A stretch of DNA of 64,000 bases, taken from Firmicutes bacterium UBA6806 (lineage in GTDB: Bacteria; Bacillota; Clostridia; Peptostreptococcales; Acidaminobacteraceae). The notes beneath the pieces were generated by a model. That model made no database searches. It had not been told where the DNA came from and saw nothing but the letters and a program-made list of their open reading frames with translations. Where the stretch lies: the NCBI GenBank assembly GCA_002452745.1, contig DKFC01000035.1, positions 14,062-78,061 on the forward strand. Direction: 5' to 3'. Both the position numbers and the translations under genes were made by a program. Positions within the stretch are counted from its first letter, which is position 1. Each line of letters begins with the position of its first letter. Shown here piece by piece: positions 33,582 through 42,171 of this stretch.

Positions 33582-34517
33582 ATGAAGAGAATTTTATCAA
33601 TTCTATTGATGATGGCAATTGTCTTTACATTTTCGGGATGTGCGGCAAAGTCAGAACCAGCAGTTGCAGAGGGGAGTGCGTCAGCACCTGCAAAGACCGT
33701 TTACTTAATTACAATGGACAAAATGGATCAACACTGGGTTAATGTAGATGCAGGCGCTAAATCAATGGCGGGTGCATTGGGACTCAATTACAAATGGGAT
33801 GCACCAGATGTAAAAGACAATGCAAAACAAATTGAAGCTGTAAACAACGCAGTTGCAGATAATGCAGATTTGATTTTACTTGCTGCTAATGATCCTCAAG
33901 CAATTTCAGAAGCAGTTAAAAATGCAAAGGCAAAGGGCGTAAAGATCATCTATGTGGATTCAGCAGCAGATGAACCTGCCATTGCAACCCTTTCAACAAA
34001 CAACTATCAAGCGGGCGTTTTAGCGGGTCAAACAATGCTCGATGAATTAAATGCTGCTGGCAAAAGCAGTGGTAAAATCGGCATAATTGGTGTCAATACA
34101 GCAACTAATTCCACAATGGATAGAGAAAATGGCTTTAGATCAGTTTTAGAAGCAGCAGGGTACACACTTTTAACAACTGAATACAAAGATGGTGATGCAG
34201 CCGCATCGCAAGAAGCAGCTTATGGATTCATCGTTGGAAATGAAGATCTTGTAGGACTTTATGGAACAAATGAAGGTTCAACCGTTGGTGTTGGAAATGC
34301 AATTAAGGCCTCAAGCAAGGGCATCATTGGCATCGGATTTGATAAATCAGATGCAATCCAAGGACTGTTAAACGATGGCAGTTTGAAAGCGGCGATGGCG
34401 CAAAATCCATTTACAATGGGTTACTTAGGCGTTGCTCAAGCCTACGCAGCACTTAATGACATGAGTACAGGCCCAGCAGTTATAGACACAGGTGTTGCCG
34501 TTTTAAGAAGTAAATAA
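33582..34517 (+). CDS. sugar-binding lipoprotein of ABC transporter (RbsB family)
   Basis: 311 aa. Lipoprotein signal peptide with lipobox TFSGC (Cys20). A periplasmic-binding-protein type I fold follows: TKTVYLITMDKMDQHWVNVDAGAK near residue 40, DLILLAANDPQAISEAVKNA near 95, IIYVDSAAD near 125, and the GIGFDKSDAIQGLLNDGSLKAAMAQNP block near 248. It captures the sugar outside the membrane for the RbsA/RbsC-type partners. Ribosome site GGAGGG. A strong terminator follows. Confidence 0.94.
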   Translation: MKRILSILLMMAIVFTFSGCAAKSEPAVAEGSASAPAKTVYLITMDKMDQHWVNVDAGAKSMAGALGLNYKWDAPDVKDNAKQIEAVNNAVADNADLILLAANDPQAISEAVKNAKAKGVKIIYVDSAADEPAIATLSTNNYQAGVLAGQTMLDELNAAGKSSGKIGIIGVNTATNSTMDRENGFRSVLEAAGYTLLTTEYKDGDAAASQEAAYGFIVGNEDLVGLYGTNEGSTVGVGNAIKASSKGIIGIGFDKSDAIQGLLNDGSLKAAMAQNPFTMGYLGVAQAYAALNDMSTGPAVIDTGVAVLRSK

Positions 34518-34528
34518 ATCCCCCGAAT

Positions 34529-34572
34529 CGGCAGTTAGGATAAAGGCAGAGCCTTTATCCATTTGCCGTTTT
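34529..34572 (+). terminator. terminator of the sugar transporter operon
   Basis: Nested stem: CGGCA/TGCCG outside and GGATAAAGGC/GCCTTTATCC inside, followed by TTTT. Confidence 0.9.
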
Positions 34573-34600
34573 ATCATTTGGTATTCTTACCATGCTCATG

Positions 34601-34636
34601 AATCCCACATTTTATTGTAAAATTGTGGGATTTTTT
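34601..34636 (+). terminator. second terminator-like hairpin
   Basis: AATCCCACA pairs with TGTGGGATT and the inner TTTTA with TAAAA; six T follow. Confidence 0.85.
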
Positions 34637-34647
34637 ACGTTTTGCTA

Positions 34648-34676
34648 TTTACATAAAATGTAAAATGAAGTATCAT
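34648..34676 (+). promoter_or_regulatory. promoter and palindrome of the Tad pilus operon
   Basis: -35 TTTACA (34648-34653), 17-bp spacer, -10 TATCAT (34671-34676). The -35 is inside the palindrome TTTACAT-AAA-ATGTAAA (34648-34664), whose arms equal those of the palindrome before the HD-GYP genes at 14806-14823. Confidence 0.6.
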
Positions 34677-34700
34677 ATTACCATATTATAGGAGGAAGCA

Positions 34701-35843
34701 GTGGAAAGAGAACTTTGGATATATACCAAAATGCCGGATCGAAAACTGGATCGAGAAATTATAAGTGCCTTTCCAGCGGCTCGGATAACGGAAAATGAAA
34801 GTGTTGCAATTGAGGTTTCCAAAGAGAAGACAGTGATCGTTCTCTCGCAAATTGAAATTGAAAAGCAAGTTGGGCTTGTGGATTTAAATACACTTTTCTA
34901 TATAGGCGTCAGAAGAGAGAGGGAGGCAACTTTTGTATTTGATTCGATTTTTGAGTTGGGTCAGCAATTAGAGACGCAGAGAGAGAGACAAATTGAAGGT
35001 GTTTATCGAACTTATTTAGAGGGACTTGGGAATTTATCAGATGATGAGGTGCAGTACTTAAAAACGCAGGTGGAATATTTTGATAAATACAGAGATACCA
35101 ATTCTCAAAAGGTAAAGAGAGACAAAGTAAAGCCTCGATTTAGAAAAAACACGCCCGAATATCGGGGCATTATCACTGTCTATAATAAACCAGAGCTTGC
35201 AGTTGCAATGGCAGATGCCATGAACTCAGAGTCACTGCTTTTGATGGAAGGCGATTTGCTCAAACCCTCACTGGATGAATATTTGAAAATCAGCAGGCTT
35301 GAGACAGCGGTGGAGAGCCATTTGACTGGGGTTGACAATACGGGGTTTAATATTGCGCTTGATTCACTTAGAAAGCACACAAACCTGGGAAGGGATATCA
35401 GCCATATTGTCAAAAAAAGAGGCAAGTACAAGGTGCTTCTTGGAAATTACAATGCCCTAAACTATGAGCACTATGAACCGGAATTGCTAAAGCAGTTTGT
35501 GGAGACCATCAGCAGATATTATGAATGTGTCATCATCAGTGCAGGAGCTAATATTTATGATTATCTGACACTTTTGAGCTTAAATATCAGCGACGTCAAC
35601 ATCATTTGCACTTCGGACAGTAAGAGCGATGTAAGGTGGATTAGACAAATGGTGGAGATGCTCAGGGTAAAACAGTTAATTGAACCCAGCAAGCATCATA
35701 TTTATAGAATCTCAAATCATAATGGGATGAATCGCTATTCAAATCGGGTTATGGAGATTCTGTTTGGAAAGTCATTTAGAGGTGGATTGAAGAAGGCAGA
35801 CGCTAAATCTGCAAATCGAATTATCAAGGAGTTGATGAAATGA
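34701..35843 (+). CDS. CpaE-like pilus assembly protein without Walker A motif
   Basis: 380 aa. An N-terminal receiver-like region (1-110) is followed by a coiled-coil linker and a ParA/MinD-like domain (about 150-380), the layout of CpaE/TadZ. The P-loop position reads IITVYNKPELAVAMADAMN, lacking KGGxGKT, and the Walker B region reads CVIISAGAN instead of IDTPPG. It should therefore not hydrolyse ATP. TadZ proteins localise pilus assembly sites. It overlaps the cpaF-like gene by 4 bp. The assignment rests mainly on layout and context. Confidence 0.75.
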   Translation: MERELWIYTKMPDRKLDREIISAFPAARITENESVAIEVSKEKTVIVLSQIEIEKQVGLVDLNTLFYIGVRREREATFVFDSIFELGQQLETQRERQIEGVYRTYLEGLGNLSDDEVQYLKTQVEYFDKYRDTNSQKVKRDKVKPRFRKNTPEYRGIITVYNKPELAVAMADAMNSESLLLMEGDLLKPSLDEYLKISRLETAVESHLTGVDNTGFNIALDSLRKHTNLGRDISHIVKKRGKYKVLLGNYNALNYEHYEPELLKQFVETISRYYECVIISAGANIYDYLTLLSLNISDVNIICTSDSKSDVRWIRQMVEMLRVKQLIEPSKHHIYRISNHNGMNRYSNRVMEILFGKSFRGGLKKADAKSANRIIKELMK

Positions 35844-37114
35844 GCGTCGTAAAGACTTTGAATTTAGAGACCAGACCAGAGCAAGAGGGATTTAGAATTC
35901 ATCATCAGGATTCAGAGATAAATCGCCTCCTCGATGAAATCGTCATGAGATTTTCAAGTCTGATTGCAGATGTTGAGGATGGACAAGTGGATTCAGAGGT
36001 CTTAAAGGGTGAAATCAGCAAACTAGTGGATGAACAAAAGGGCATCTTCGACCTTGACTCCATAAAGAGGGTTCTGTTCAATACGATTTACGGCTATGGA
36101 GAGCTTCAAGTGTACATAGACGATGCGAGTATTTCAGACATAGATGCGGCCTCATATGATTTTTTTACAGTTAAGAGAAAGGGCATTGTGGAGCAAATTC
36201 CCTTTCGATTTGAATCGGAGAAAGCATTTGAGCGGTACTGCAAACTTCTGATTATACGAAACGGAGGTGTTATCAACGAAATTGATAACCATTGCAGGGT
36301 GAGTGATTTAAAGAATCACCTTAGAATTAATGTCTGTATCAGCCCTAGGAACACATCGGGGACTTCTCTCACCATAAGAAAGCATCCGAAAGATGCCTAC
36401 GGTCTTCAAACACTTTTAGATCTTGAAATGCTGGACGATGAGTCGTTAAGGGTAATTGGAGAAGTTGTAAAGAAGCGGGGCAATCTCCTTATTTCGGGTA
36501 AGGGAGGCGCTGGAAAAACCACATTGCTCAGAGCCATTATTGAAGCCTCAGAGGTGGAGGAGAGGATGTTGATTTGCGAATCTGACGTTGAAATTGCCCC
36601 TAAGCGAAAAAATTGTATTTCTCAGAGTATAAAAAAGATGGTTCTGGGTGGAAGAAGTGTCACTTTAAATGATTTAATCAAGGACGGGTTGACCATGAGC
36701 CTTGATACGTATTGTATCGGTGAACTAACAGGTGGTGAGGCGTGGGAGTTCTTAAAGGCGGGGAACACCGACCATCGAATTCTTGGGACAATTCATGCGA
36801 ATTCTGCCAGTGAGTCTGTACTGAGAATGATGACGCTGGTTGAGACTGAAACGAGACTAAGTGAGGCAATTGTCAAACAGATGATTTACGAAAGCGTTCA
36901 CTATATCGTCTATCTGGCTTCATTTAAAGTGATGGAAATTGTGGAACTACGCAGAGAAGGTGGCAAAGAGCTACTTAGAACTTGTTATAGAAGAAAAGAG
37001 GTGAACGCCCATGATGATGGCAATCGTTCTGATACTGAATTTAGGGTGGATTGGCATGCTGATTCACAGCATCAATCAAGAGACGTTCATGAAACAAGAA
37101 GGCGTGTTGGTTGA
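35840..37114 (+). CDS. CpaF/TadA-type secretion ATPase
   Basis: 424 aa as read. A GspE/VirB11-type hexameric ATPase powering the Tad pilus. The N-terminal domain (about 20-150) precedes LRINVCISPRNTSGTSLTIRK, Walker A GKGGAGKTT (near residue 222), ICESDVEIAP, and TIHANSASESVLRMM with the His box. The last about 35 codons overlap the next gene by 104 bp and look unlike CpaF (HDDGNRSDTEFRVDWH). Removing one A from the AAAA run at 36994-36997 would end the protein at a TGA at 37002-37004. The true C-terminus is probably near there. Confidence 0.88.
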   Translation: MSVVKTLNLETRPEQEGFRIHHQDSEINRLLDEIVMRFSSLIADVEDGQVDSEVLKGEISKLVDEQKGIFDLDSIKRVLFNTIYGYGELQVYIDDASISDIDAASYDFFTVKRKGIVEQIPFRFESEKAFERYCKLLIIRNGGVINEIDNHCRVSDLKNHLRINVCISPRNTSGTSLTIRKHPKDAYGLQTLLDLEMLDDESLRVIGEVVKKRGNLLISGKGGAGKTTLLRAIIEASEVEERMLICESDVEIAPKRKNCISQSIKKMVLGGRSVTLNDLIKDGLTMSLDTYCIGELTGGEAWEFLKAGNTDHRILGTIHANSASESVLRMMTLVETETRLSEAIVKQMIYESVHYIVYLASFKVMEIVELRREGGKELLRTCYRRKEVNAHDDGNRSDTEFRVDWHADSQHQSRDVHETRRRVG

Positions 37115-37892
37115 AACACTTCACTCATTTAAGCCAAAAGCCTCTTCGTTTATGAACCGGTATCAGATGGCTGTAAAATCCCTTCCAGAGCAAATTGCAC
37201 CTGTCTATGTGCAATTGTCATTGGCATATGAAATGGTCACGGCAACTGTGATTTTATTCTCGCCAATAGGCATGGTGACCAAAGCAATCCTCTGTGGTGC
37301 GAATCTCTTGGTGCCATATCTCGTCTTGGAGTTTAAATTGCTCCAAATAGAATATGGCATTGATGGTGAAATTCTGACTTTTTTACAGTATGTAAATGCA
37401 TCGCTTCAACAGTCAGAAGACTTGATTAAGGCGCTCAAATATGCTGAGCGCATGACAAAAAACACCTATCTCAGAAATTTGCTCAGGCTGTTTAACAAGT
37501 CCATTCAGGCAGGGCTTGATGAGCGGTTGGCGTTTCAACAATTTTATAGACTTTCAGGTCATGATTATATGAGATATGTGGTTTTGAACTTTGAACAAGT
37601 CTATTTTCGAAGGGGAAACCTATTGAAACTCGTGAGTGGGCTTGAACAAGAGTACACTGCAATTCAAGTGGAAATCAACAAGCGGAAGATAGAACTCAAG
37701 CAGGACCGTGCTATTGCCATGATTAGTTTGGGGATTGTCGTTTTGACGGCGCGAAAAGTGATGACTGACAATGATTATATCCTGTCATTTTATTTGACTT
37801 CTGGCGCGGGGAAAACGCTTGTCGCCATGATGGTACTGATCTTTATTCTAGGCATCATCATTGTGATTCGAGCGACACAGATTAAGTATTGA
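37011..37892 (+). CDS. TadB-like inner-membrane pilus platform protein
   Basis: 293 aa. Membrane segments at the N-terminus (about 1-19), middle (about 72-105) and C-terminus (about 240-290), with a T2SF-type helical domain containing ILTFLQYVNASLQQSEDLIKALKYAER between. GAGGTGA lies 6 bp before the ATG. Together with the next protein it forms the platform on which CpaF acts. It begins inside the 3' end of the ATPase gene in another frame. Confidence 0.82.
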   Translation: MMMAIVLILNLGWIGMLIHSINQETFMKQEGVLVETLHSFKPKASSFMNRYQMAVKSLPEQIAPVYVQLSLAYEMVTATVILFSPIGMVTKAILCGANLLVPYLVLEFKLLQIEYGIDGEILTFLQYVNASLQQSEDLIKALKYAERMTKNTYLRNLLRLFNKSIQAGLDERLAFQQFYRLSGHDYMRYVVLNFEQVYFRRGNLLKLVSGLEQEYTAIQVEINKRKIELKQDRAIAMISLGIVVLTARKVMTDNDYILSFYLTSGAGKTLVAMMVLIFILGIIIVIRATQIKY

Positions 37893-37902
37893 GGAGGCGA
37901 TT

Positions 37903-38601
37903 ATGTACTGGGGACTGGGCCTTATAAATGCTGTGGCAGTTACCGGAGTGGCTATTTTATACAGTGAGCGTCAGAAACTGGCGGCACTTGGACATTCATA
38001 TATGGATATCAAGTTATCTAGGCGCATGATGTTTGGAATTGGACTTGCGGTTATAGCCATTGCGTTTCCAAACCTCATATGGGCAATTTTGATGATACTG
38101 GTGAGTTTGGTCATCCTGAAGTCGAGTCAAAAACAGAGGGAGCGCTACTATACTACACAGAGCTTTTATAAGATTTATAAGTATTTTCAAATACAAATTG
38201 AAACTGGGGCGAGACCAGAAGAAATTTTGAAATCCCTTTTCAGAATTGTGGAGTACCCCAAGTTTAAAGAGAAGCTTTTTCATTTTTCAGCCATTATTTC
38301 ACAGAGCCACGATGTACAGCAAGGACTTGATTACTTAAAAAGTCAGATAACAGATGCTGAGGGCAAAATCTTTATCAGCATCACTGAAAACATCGTTTCA
38401 GCGGGTGGAAAACAGGAGACGTTTTCAAGGCTCAATTACTTGATGTTTCAAAAGTATCTATCCAATATTCGAGAAGATACAAAGCGCATTAAGCGCAAGT
38501 ATTTGTATGCGGTGATTTTATTCACAACAATGGTGACAATGATGCTTCTCATCCCATTGATTAACGAGATGATGGTGTCAACAAAGATGATATTTAATTA
38601 A
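37903..38601 (+). CDS. TadC-like inner-membrane pilus platform protein
   Basis: 232 aa. Hydrophobic segments at about 3-20, 45-72 and 200-225. The central helical T2SF-type region is QIQIETGARPEEILKSLFRI through GGKQETFSRLNYLMF. GAGGAGG precedes the ATG and the gap to the TadB-like gene is 10 bp. It is the second platform subunit. Confidence 0.8.
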   Translation: MYWGLGLINAVAVTGVAILYSERQKLAALGHSYMDIKLSRRMMFGIGLAVIAIAFPNLIWAILMILVSLVILKSSQKQRERYYTTQSFYKIYKYFQIQIETGARPEEILKSLFRIVEYPKFKEKLFHFSAIISQSHDVQQGLDYLKSQITDAEGKIFISITENIVSAGGKQETFSRLNYLMFQKYLSNIREDTKRIKRKYLYAVILFTTMVTMMLLIPLINEMMVSTKMIFN

Positions 38602-38623
38602 TGAATTTAAGTTGGAGGTAGAT

Positions 38624-38896
38624 ATGAAAAAAGCAATGAGGAAAGTGAATGACGATATCAATGTCCTAATCGTCAAAAGCTCAATAAGAGCAAGAATTAT
38701 TTTGAAGAAAAGTCTTGTTATAAGGGATGAGAGAGGCGAGTTTGGAATTGGTTCAATTATCAGTGTTGCAATTGGTCTAATCGTTGGAGCTTTTGTATTG
38801 ATTCCAGGGGCTCGGGTTTTTGCAACAACAGTGCTGGATGACATGAAATCATGGTGGGGAACGAACATTAAGAGCACATTGTTCCCAATTAACTGA
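38624..38896 (+). CDS. small pilin-like protein of the Tad locus
   Basis: 90 aa from ATG 38624; GGAGG at 38614-38618 excludes the in-frame TTG at 38612. A basic N-terminal half is followed by RDERGEFGIGSIISVAIGLI and one hydrophobic helix. The charged leader plus single helix resembles clostridial Flp-like or DUF6133-like pilins, where cleavage would follow a Gly before the hydrophobic stretch. It is the best candidate for the major pilin. No prepilin peptidase gene is present nearby. Confidence 0.65.
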   Translation: MKKAMRKVNDDINVLIVKSSIRARIILKKSLVIRDERGEFGIGSIISVAIGLIVGAFVLIPGARVFATTVLDDMKSWWGTNIKSTLFPIN

Positions 38897-38898
38897 GT

Positions 38899-39285
38899 AT
38901 GGGCATAGATCAAGTATTGGTATTTTGCATTATTTTGGTAATTGGACTGTTTTTTTTCGTCACAATGACAGATTACATGATACCAGTCTATTTAAAACTT
39001 GAATTTGACAGTATTTGCAGAGATTACGTTCTTTTAATAGAGGCGCAGAATGGGCTAGATGAAAATCAAAAAAATGCTTTAAAGCAAGAACTCACTGACA
39101 TGGACATCAGCATTTCCTCTATCACATGTTCCTCTCCGGGAACGATAAAAAAGGGGGATTGGATTGTGTTTTCTGTGGAAGGGGAATTTAGTCGGTCTAT
39201 GATTAAAACGCTGTTCAGCCGAGAGGAGGAAACGTATGCTTTCCGGTTCAAACAAAACGTCGTTTCTTCGAAAGTTACGAACTGA
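38899..39285 (+). CDS. TadE-like minor pilin candidate
   Basis: 128 aa. A hydrophobic N-terminal helix (MGIDQVLVFCIILVIGLFFF) is followed by a soluble extracellular domain of about 100 residues with Cys at about 34 and 76. Position and layout fit TadE/TadF-type minor pilins. The start is 2 bp after the previous stop and its end overlaps the next gene by 50 bp. Confidence 0.65.
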   Translation: MGIDQVLVFCIILVIGLFFFVTMTDYMIPVYLKLEFDSICRDYVLLIEAQNGLDENQKNALKQELTDMDISISSITCSSPGTIKKGDWIVFSVEGEFSRSMIKTLFSREEETYAFRFKQNVVSSKVTN

Positions 39286-39691
39286 AAATAAAGGGATGTC
39301 GGGCCTTGGAATTCTTATTTTCTTCATGACGCTCATGATATTAATCATCATTCCACTGACGGTGGGATCGCTTGAATACCAGTTGTTTGAAACTGAAAAA
39401 AATCAGATTAAAATCGCTGCTGAAAACGCAGTGTTCAGCACTCTTGAGACAGTTGATCCAGAGATGCTTGGCAAGGGAACTGCAGAGCCCGACCTCAGTG
39501 AATTTGTCTCTGCAATCGAATCCAATTTGGCATTTCAAAATTGCGGCGTAGTACCAGATAATCTAGATGTTGAAGTGGTAAACGGTGCATATATTGTGGT
39601 CACTTTTGACTATATTCACAGGATTAAGAGCATTCAGTTTGACAAGAAGATGTCCGTATTTTTGACGTATGATATTCCAAAGGACACTTAA
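39236..39691 (+). CDS. TadE/TadF-like minor pilin candidate
   Basis: 151 aa. The short basic leader ends in ENKGMSGLGI, followed by one hydrophobic helix (ILIFFMTLMILIIIPLTVG) and an extracellular domain of about 105 residues. The NKG-M-x5 leader followed by a helix resembles a class III prepilin cleavage site. GAGGAGG lies 7 bp before the ATG, so the start inside the previous gene is real. Confidence 0.68.
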   Translation: MLSGSNKTSFLRKLRTENKGMSGLGILIFFMTLMILIIIPLTVGSLEYQLFETEKNQIKIAAENAVFSTLETVDPEMLGKGTAEPDLSEFVSAIESNLAFQNCGVVPDNLDVEVVNGAYIVVTFDYIHRIKSIQFDKKMSVFLTYDIPKDT

Positions 39692-39723
39692 TCATTTAAA
39701 ACGGTATTATTAAGGGGCAAGAG

Positions 39724-40350
39724 ATGAAGAAAGTCATTTTTGTAGGGATTGTGATTCTGCTAAGTGTTGCAGTTACATTTTATCAAATACAGATTATCAG
39801 AAGAGAAACACTGCAAACTTTCACAGAAGTGGTTGTGTTGAGTCATAATATGGAAGCTGGAGAGCTGGTTCAAGAAAAGGACTTGGAGATGGGCCGGATT
39901 AGCAGTACTTGGTATTCTGGCGACTACTGCACTTCGAAATCGCAAGTGGTTGGCAAAACGCTGGTAACGGATTATGGAAAGTTTGGAATTTTGTCAAATA
40001 AGCTTTTGACAGAGACTGTTGGTGAGAAGCAATTGACGAATCCCGAAAATGCCATAACAACGCTGAAATTTTTACCTGAGGAAGCGCTCTGTTGGAATCT
40101 CAGTAAAGGGGATATTGTAAGGGTTTATCATATAGACCCCCTATTTGAAGCGATAGATATGGGACAAGTAACGGTAAAAGCCGTCTATGATAACAACTTG
40201 AAAGATGATGGGATGCCAATTTACTTGCTGGTGGAATCTGAAAGAGATGTCATCAGGGAAATCGTGAGACTGCGTGAGGCAGGAAGGTTTGAAGTTATCC
40301 TTGAAAACCCTGACATTGCGGTTCAAGAGAAAGCGGTTCTTGGCAAGTAA
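39724..40350 (+). CDS. CpaB/RcpC-like pilus assembly protein
   Basis: 208 aa. An N-terminal membrane anchor (about 3-20) is followed by a SAF domain (about 38-110) with VVVLSHNMEAGELVQEKDLEMG, as in CpaB. In Gram-negatives CpaB works with the secretin; here no secretin exists, so a wall-spanning or coordinating role is more likely. It is the last gene of the pilus operon. Confidence 0.75.
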   Translation: MKKVIFVGIVILLSVAVTFYQIQIIRRETLQTFTEVVVLSHNMEAGELVQEKDLEMGRISSTWYSGDYCTSKSQVVGKTLVTDYGKFGILSNKLLTETVGEKQLTNPENAITTLKFLPEEALCWNLSKGDIVRVYHIDPLFEAIDMGQVTVKAVYDNNLKDDGMPIYLLVESERDVIREIVRLREAGRFEVILENPDIAVQEKAVLGK

Positions 40351-40407
40351 GGGGAGCCCTATTTTAAGAGCGATTCTGTTTTTTTGTGAATTATATTGAC
40401 CAAAGTT

Positions 40408-40416
40408 TGATATAAT
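40408..40416 (+). promoter_or_regulatory. extended -10 promoter of the pseudo-kinase gene
   Basis: TGATATAAT: TG, one base, then TATAAT at 40411-40416; no clear -35. It gives the PAS/kinase-like gene its own start site. Confidence 0.5.
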
Positions 40417-40458
40417 AGAAAAAAATAGAATTGTTTGGAGTAAAGTAGGTGACTGGAA

Positions 40459-42069
40459 ATGGACATGGAATACAGCAGGCTCTCTCGGGAAACACTTATT
40501 CATGAAATTAGACAGCTAAATCAACAAGTTGAAAAGCTGAAAATAGAAAAAGTAGGACAAGAGCTCAATATTGGAAGTCAGCTTGATTCCATAGAATTTC
40601 CAGTGTTTATTATCAAACTGGACTATAGCGTCTCTTGGGCAAATGCATATAGTGTGAAGCAATACAGGGAAGTTCTCGGGAGAAAGTGCTATCAAGTCTT
40701 TTATGGATTTGACGACATTTGTCCGGGTTGTCCCATGCAGGAAGTTCTCGATTATAAGACTCGATTTGAGACTGTTGTATCACCTGAGCCTGATTCTGAA
40801 AGGGTGGAGAAGCAAGTTTGGAGAAATCAGCTTTTCCCACTGATGACGCATGGAAAAGTCACGAGCATCTTAGAGTTTCAGGAAAATGTAAAGATGCGGG
40901 AGCAGTATGACGAGAACTATAAAGACATCATTCAAAACTTAAAGCATGAGAGCAGTGAGCTGAAGAAGAAAGTTCATCGAACCAATGAGTTTATTGATTA
41001 TTTTATCCGTGAAATGAGAACGCCGATTCGTTCACTTCGAGGTTTTTTTGATTTGTTTGATCAGAGTTTTCTCACGGATATTCAGAGAGAATATTTAAGG
41101 GTCATCCGATACAATTCCGATTTAATATTTGAAATTTTAAACCGTCTTTTGCTGTATTCCAGATATGATGAAGGCAATTTTAAAATCGTAAAAACAGAGT
41201 TTAATTTCAGGCAGACGGTCAACGCAGTTGTGGATTCCTTCAAGATTTTATATCGAAGTGAGAAGCAAAATCGAATTCGGCTGGAATATTCCCCGACCAT
41301 CCCGGATATACTCGTGGGAGATGCGGTCAAATTTCAACTGATTTTGTCGTATTTACTGGAGACCTCCAATTACCTTTGCCATGATGATGAAATCATATTG
41401 AGCATATCAGAAGTCACTGAGAATCGAGAAAAGATACACCTTAAGATAACCATTATAGATACAAGTGAGGGCAATCTCGGCAAGCTGATGGATTTAAGCG
41501 ATTTTGACATAACCACGCGTTCAAATTTCAACAAAATTGAAGATTACGCAATTGCACTGGGTCTCCACCTTGCTAAAGAAGTGGTGCAGTCAACAGGGGG
41601 AATGATTGAAATTTCAAGCATCAAAGATAAGGGAATCAATTCCATCTTGTTCATGACTTTTGAAAAAATCAGTGTGAAATCCAAATTGCCAGAGAGTCCT
41701 GAATTACCAGATAAACAAAGAATATTGGTGGTGGATGCCGAAAAACCTCAGATTCCAATGGATTACTTTGAACGCTACGATATTTACTTTGCCAAGAGTG
41801 GGAATCAGGCCATAGAGCTGTTTTTTGAAATCAAGCCCCATTTGGCAATTATTGACGTCATGATAGAAAATTGTGATGGCTTTAGTGTTCTCGATGAGAT
41901 TGAGAGGCGAAAGAACTATAATGTGCCCGTAATTGCCATTTCCAATAAGCTCATAGACAATGAGGCGGAGTTTATGAAGGATTATGGGTTTGACGATTAC
42001 TATGCAAAGCCCATGACAGAGGATATTTTGGAGAACATCATCGCCAATTATCTAAGGGAAGCCCCCTAG
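40459..42069 (+). CDS. PAS / histidine-kinase-like / receiver protein with lost catalytic residues
   Basis: 536 aa. An N-terminal coiled coil is followed by a PAS domain (about 35-145) with a cysteine cluster CYQVFYGFDDICPGCPMQEV. The HisKA-like region (about 180-245) reads YFIREMRTPIRSLRG: the phospho-acceptor His (family SHEIRTP) is Arg. The HATPase-like region lacks the N-box asparagines (LILSYLLETSNYL). A C-terminal receiver (about 420-536) keeps Asp in LAIIDVM and Lys in YYAKPM. It cannot autophosphorylate in the normal way. It could be a receiver-controlled output or scaffold protein that senses redox or a cofactor through PAS. It lies next to the pilus operon but has its own promoter. 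Confidence 0.78.
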   Translation: MDMEYSRLSRETLIHEIRQLNQQVEKLKIEKVGQELNIGSQLDSIEFPVFIIKLDYSVSWANAYSVKQYREVLGRKCYQVFYGFDDICPGCPMQEVLDYKTRFETVVSPEPDSERVEKQVWRNQLFPLMTHGKVTSILEFQENVKMREQYDENYKDIIQNLKHESSELKKKVHRTNEFIDYFIREMRTPIRSLRGFFDLFDQSFLTDIQREYLRVIRYNSDLIFEILNRLLLYSRYDEGNFKIVKTEFNFRQTVNAVVDSFKILYRSEKQNRIRLEYSPTIPDILVGDAVKFQLILSYLLETSNYLCHDDEIILSISEVTENREKIHLKITIIDTSEGNLGKLMDLSDFDITTRSNFNKIEDYAIALGLHLAKEVVQSTGGMIEISSIKDKGINSILFMTFEKISVKSKLPESPELPDKQRILVVDAEKPQIPMDYFERYDIYFAKSGNQAIELFFEIKPHLAIIDVMIENCDGFSVLDEIERRKNYNVPVIAISNKLIDNEAEFMKDYGFDDYYAKPMTEDILENIIANYLREAP

Positions 42070-42074
42070 ATTGT

Positions 42075-42098
42075 AAAGAGACATTTGTCTCTTTTTTT
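42075..42098 (+). terminator. terminator after the pseudo-kinase gene
   Basis: AAAGAGAC-ATTT-GTCTCTTT followed by a T-run. An extended -10 (TG, one base, TATAAT at 42103-42108) for the next gene follows at once. Confidence 0.92.
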
Positions 42099-42171
42099 AT
42101 GTTATAATATTGTGTAGAAAAGCGCCTCTACGAGTTTAATGTGACGGTGAGGCATAGAATGGAGACTAATA

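Noticed and set aside
40396..40416. TTGACC plus TATAAT before the pseudo-kinase gene as a standard promoter
   Set aside because: Spacer only 9 bp; interpreted as an extended -10 promoter instead.
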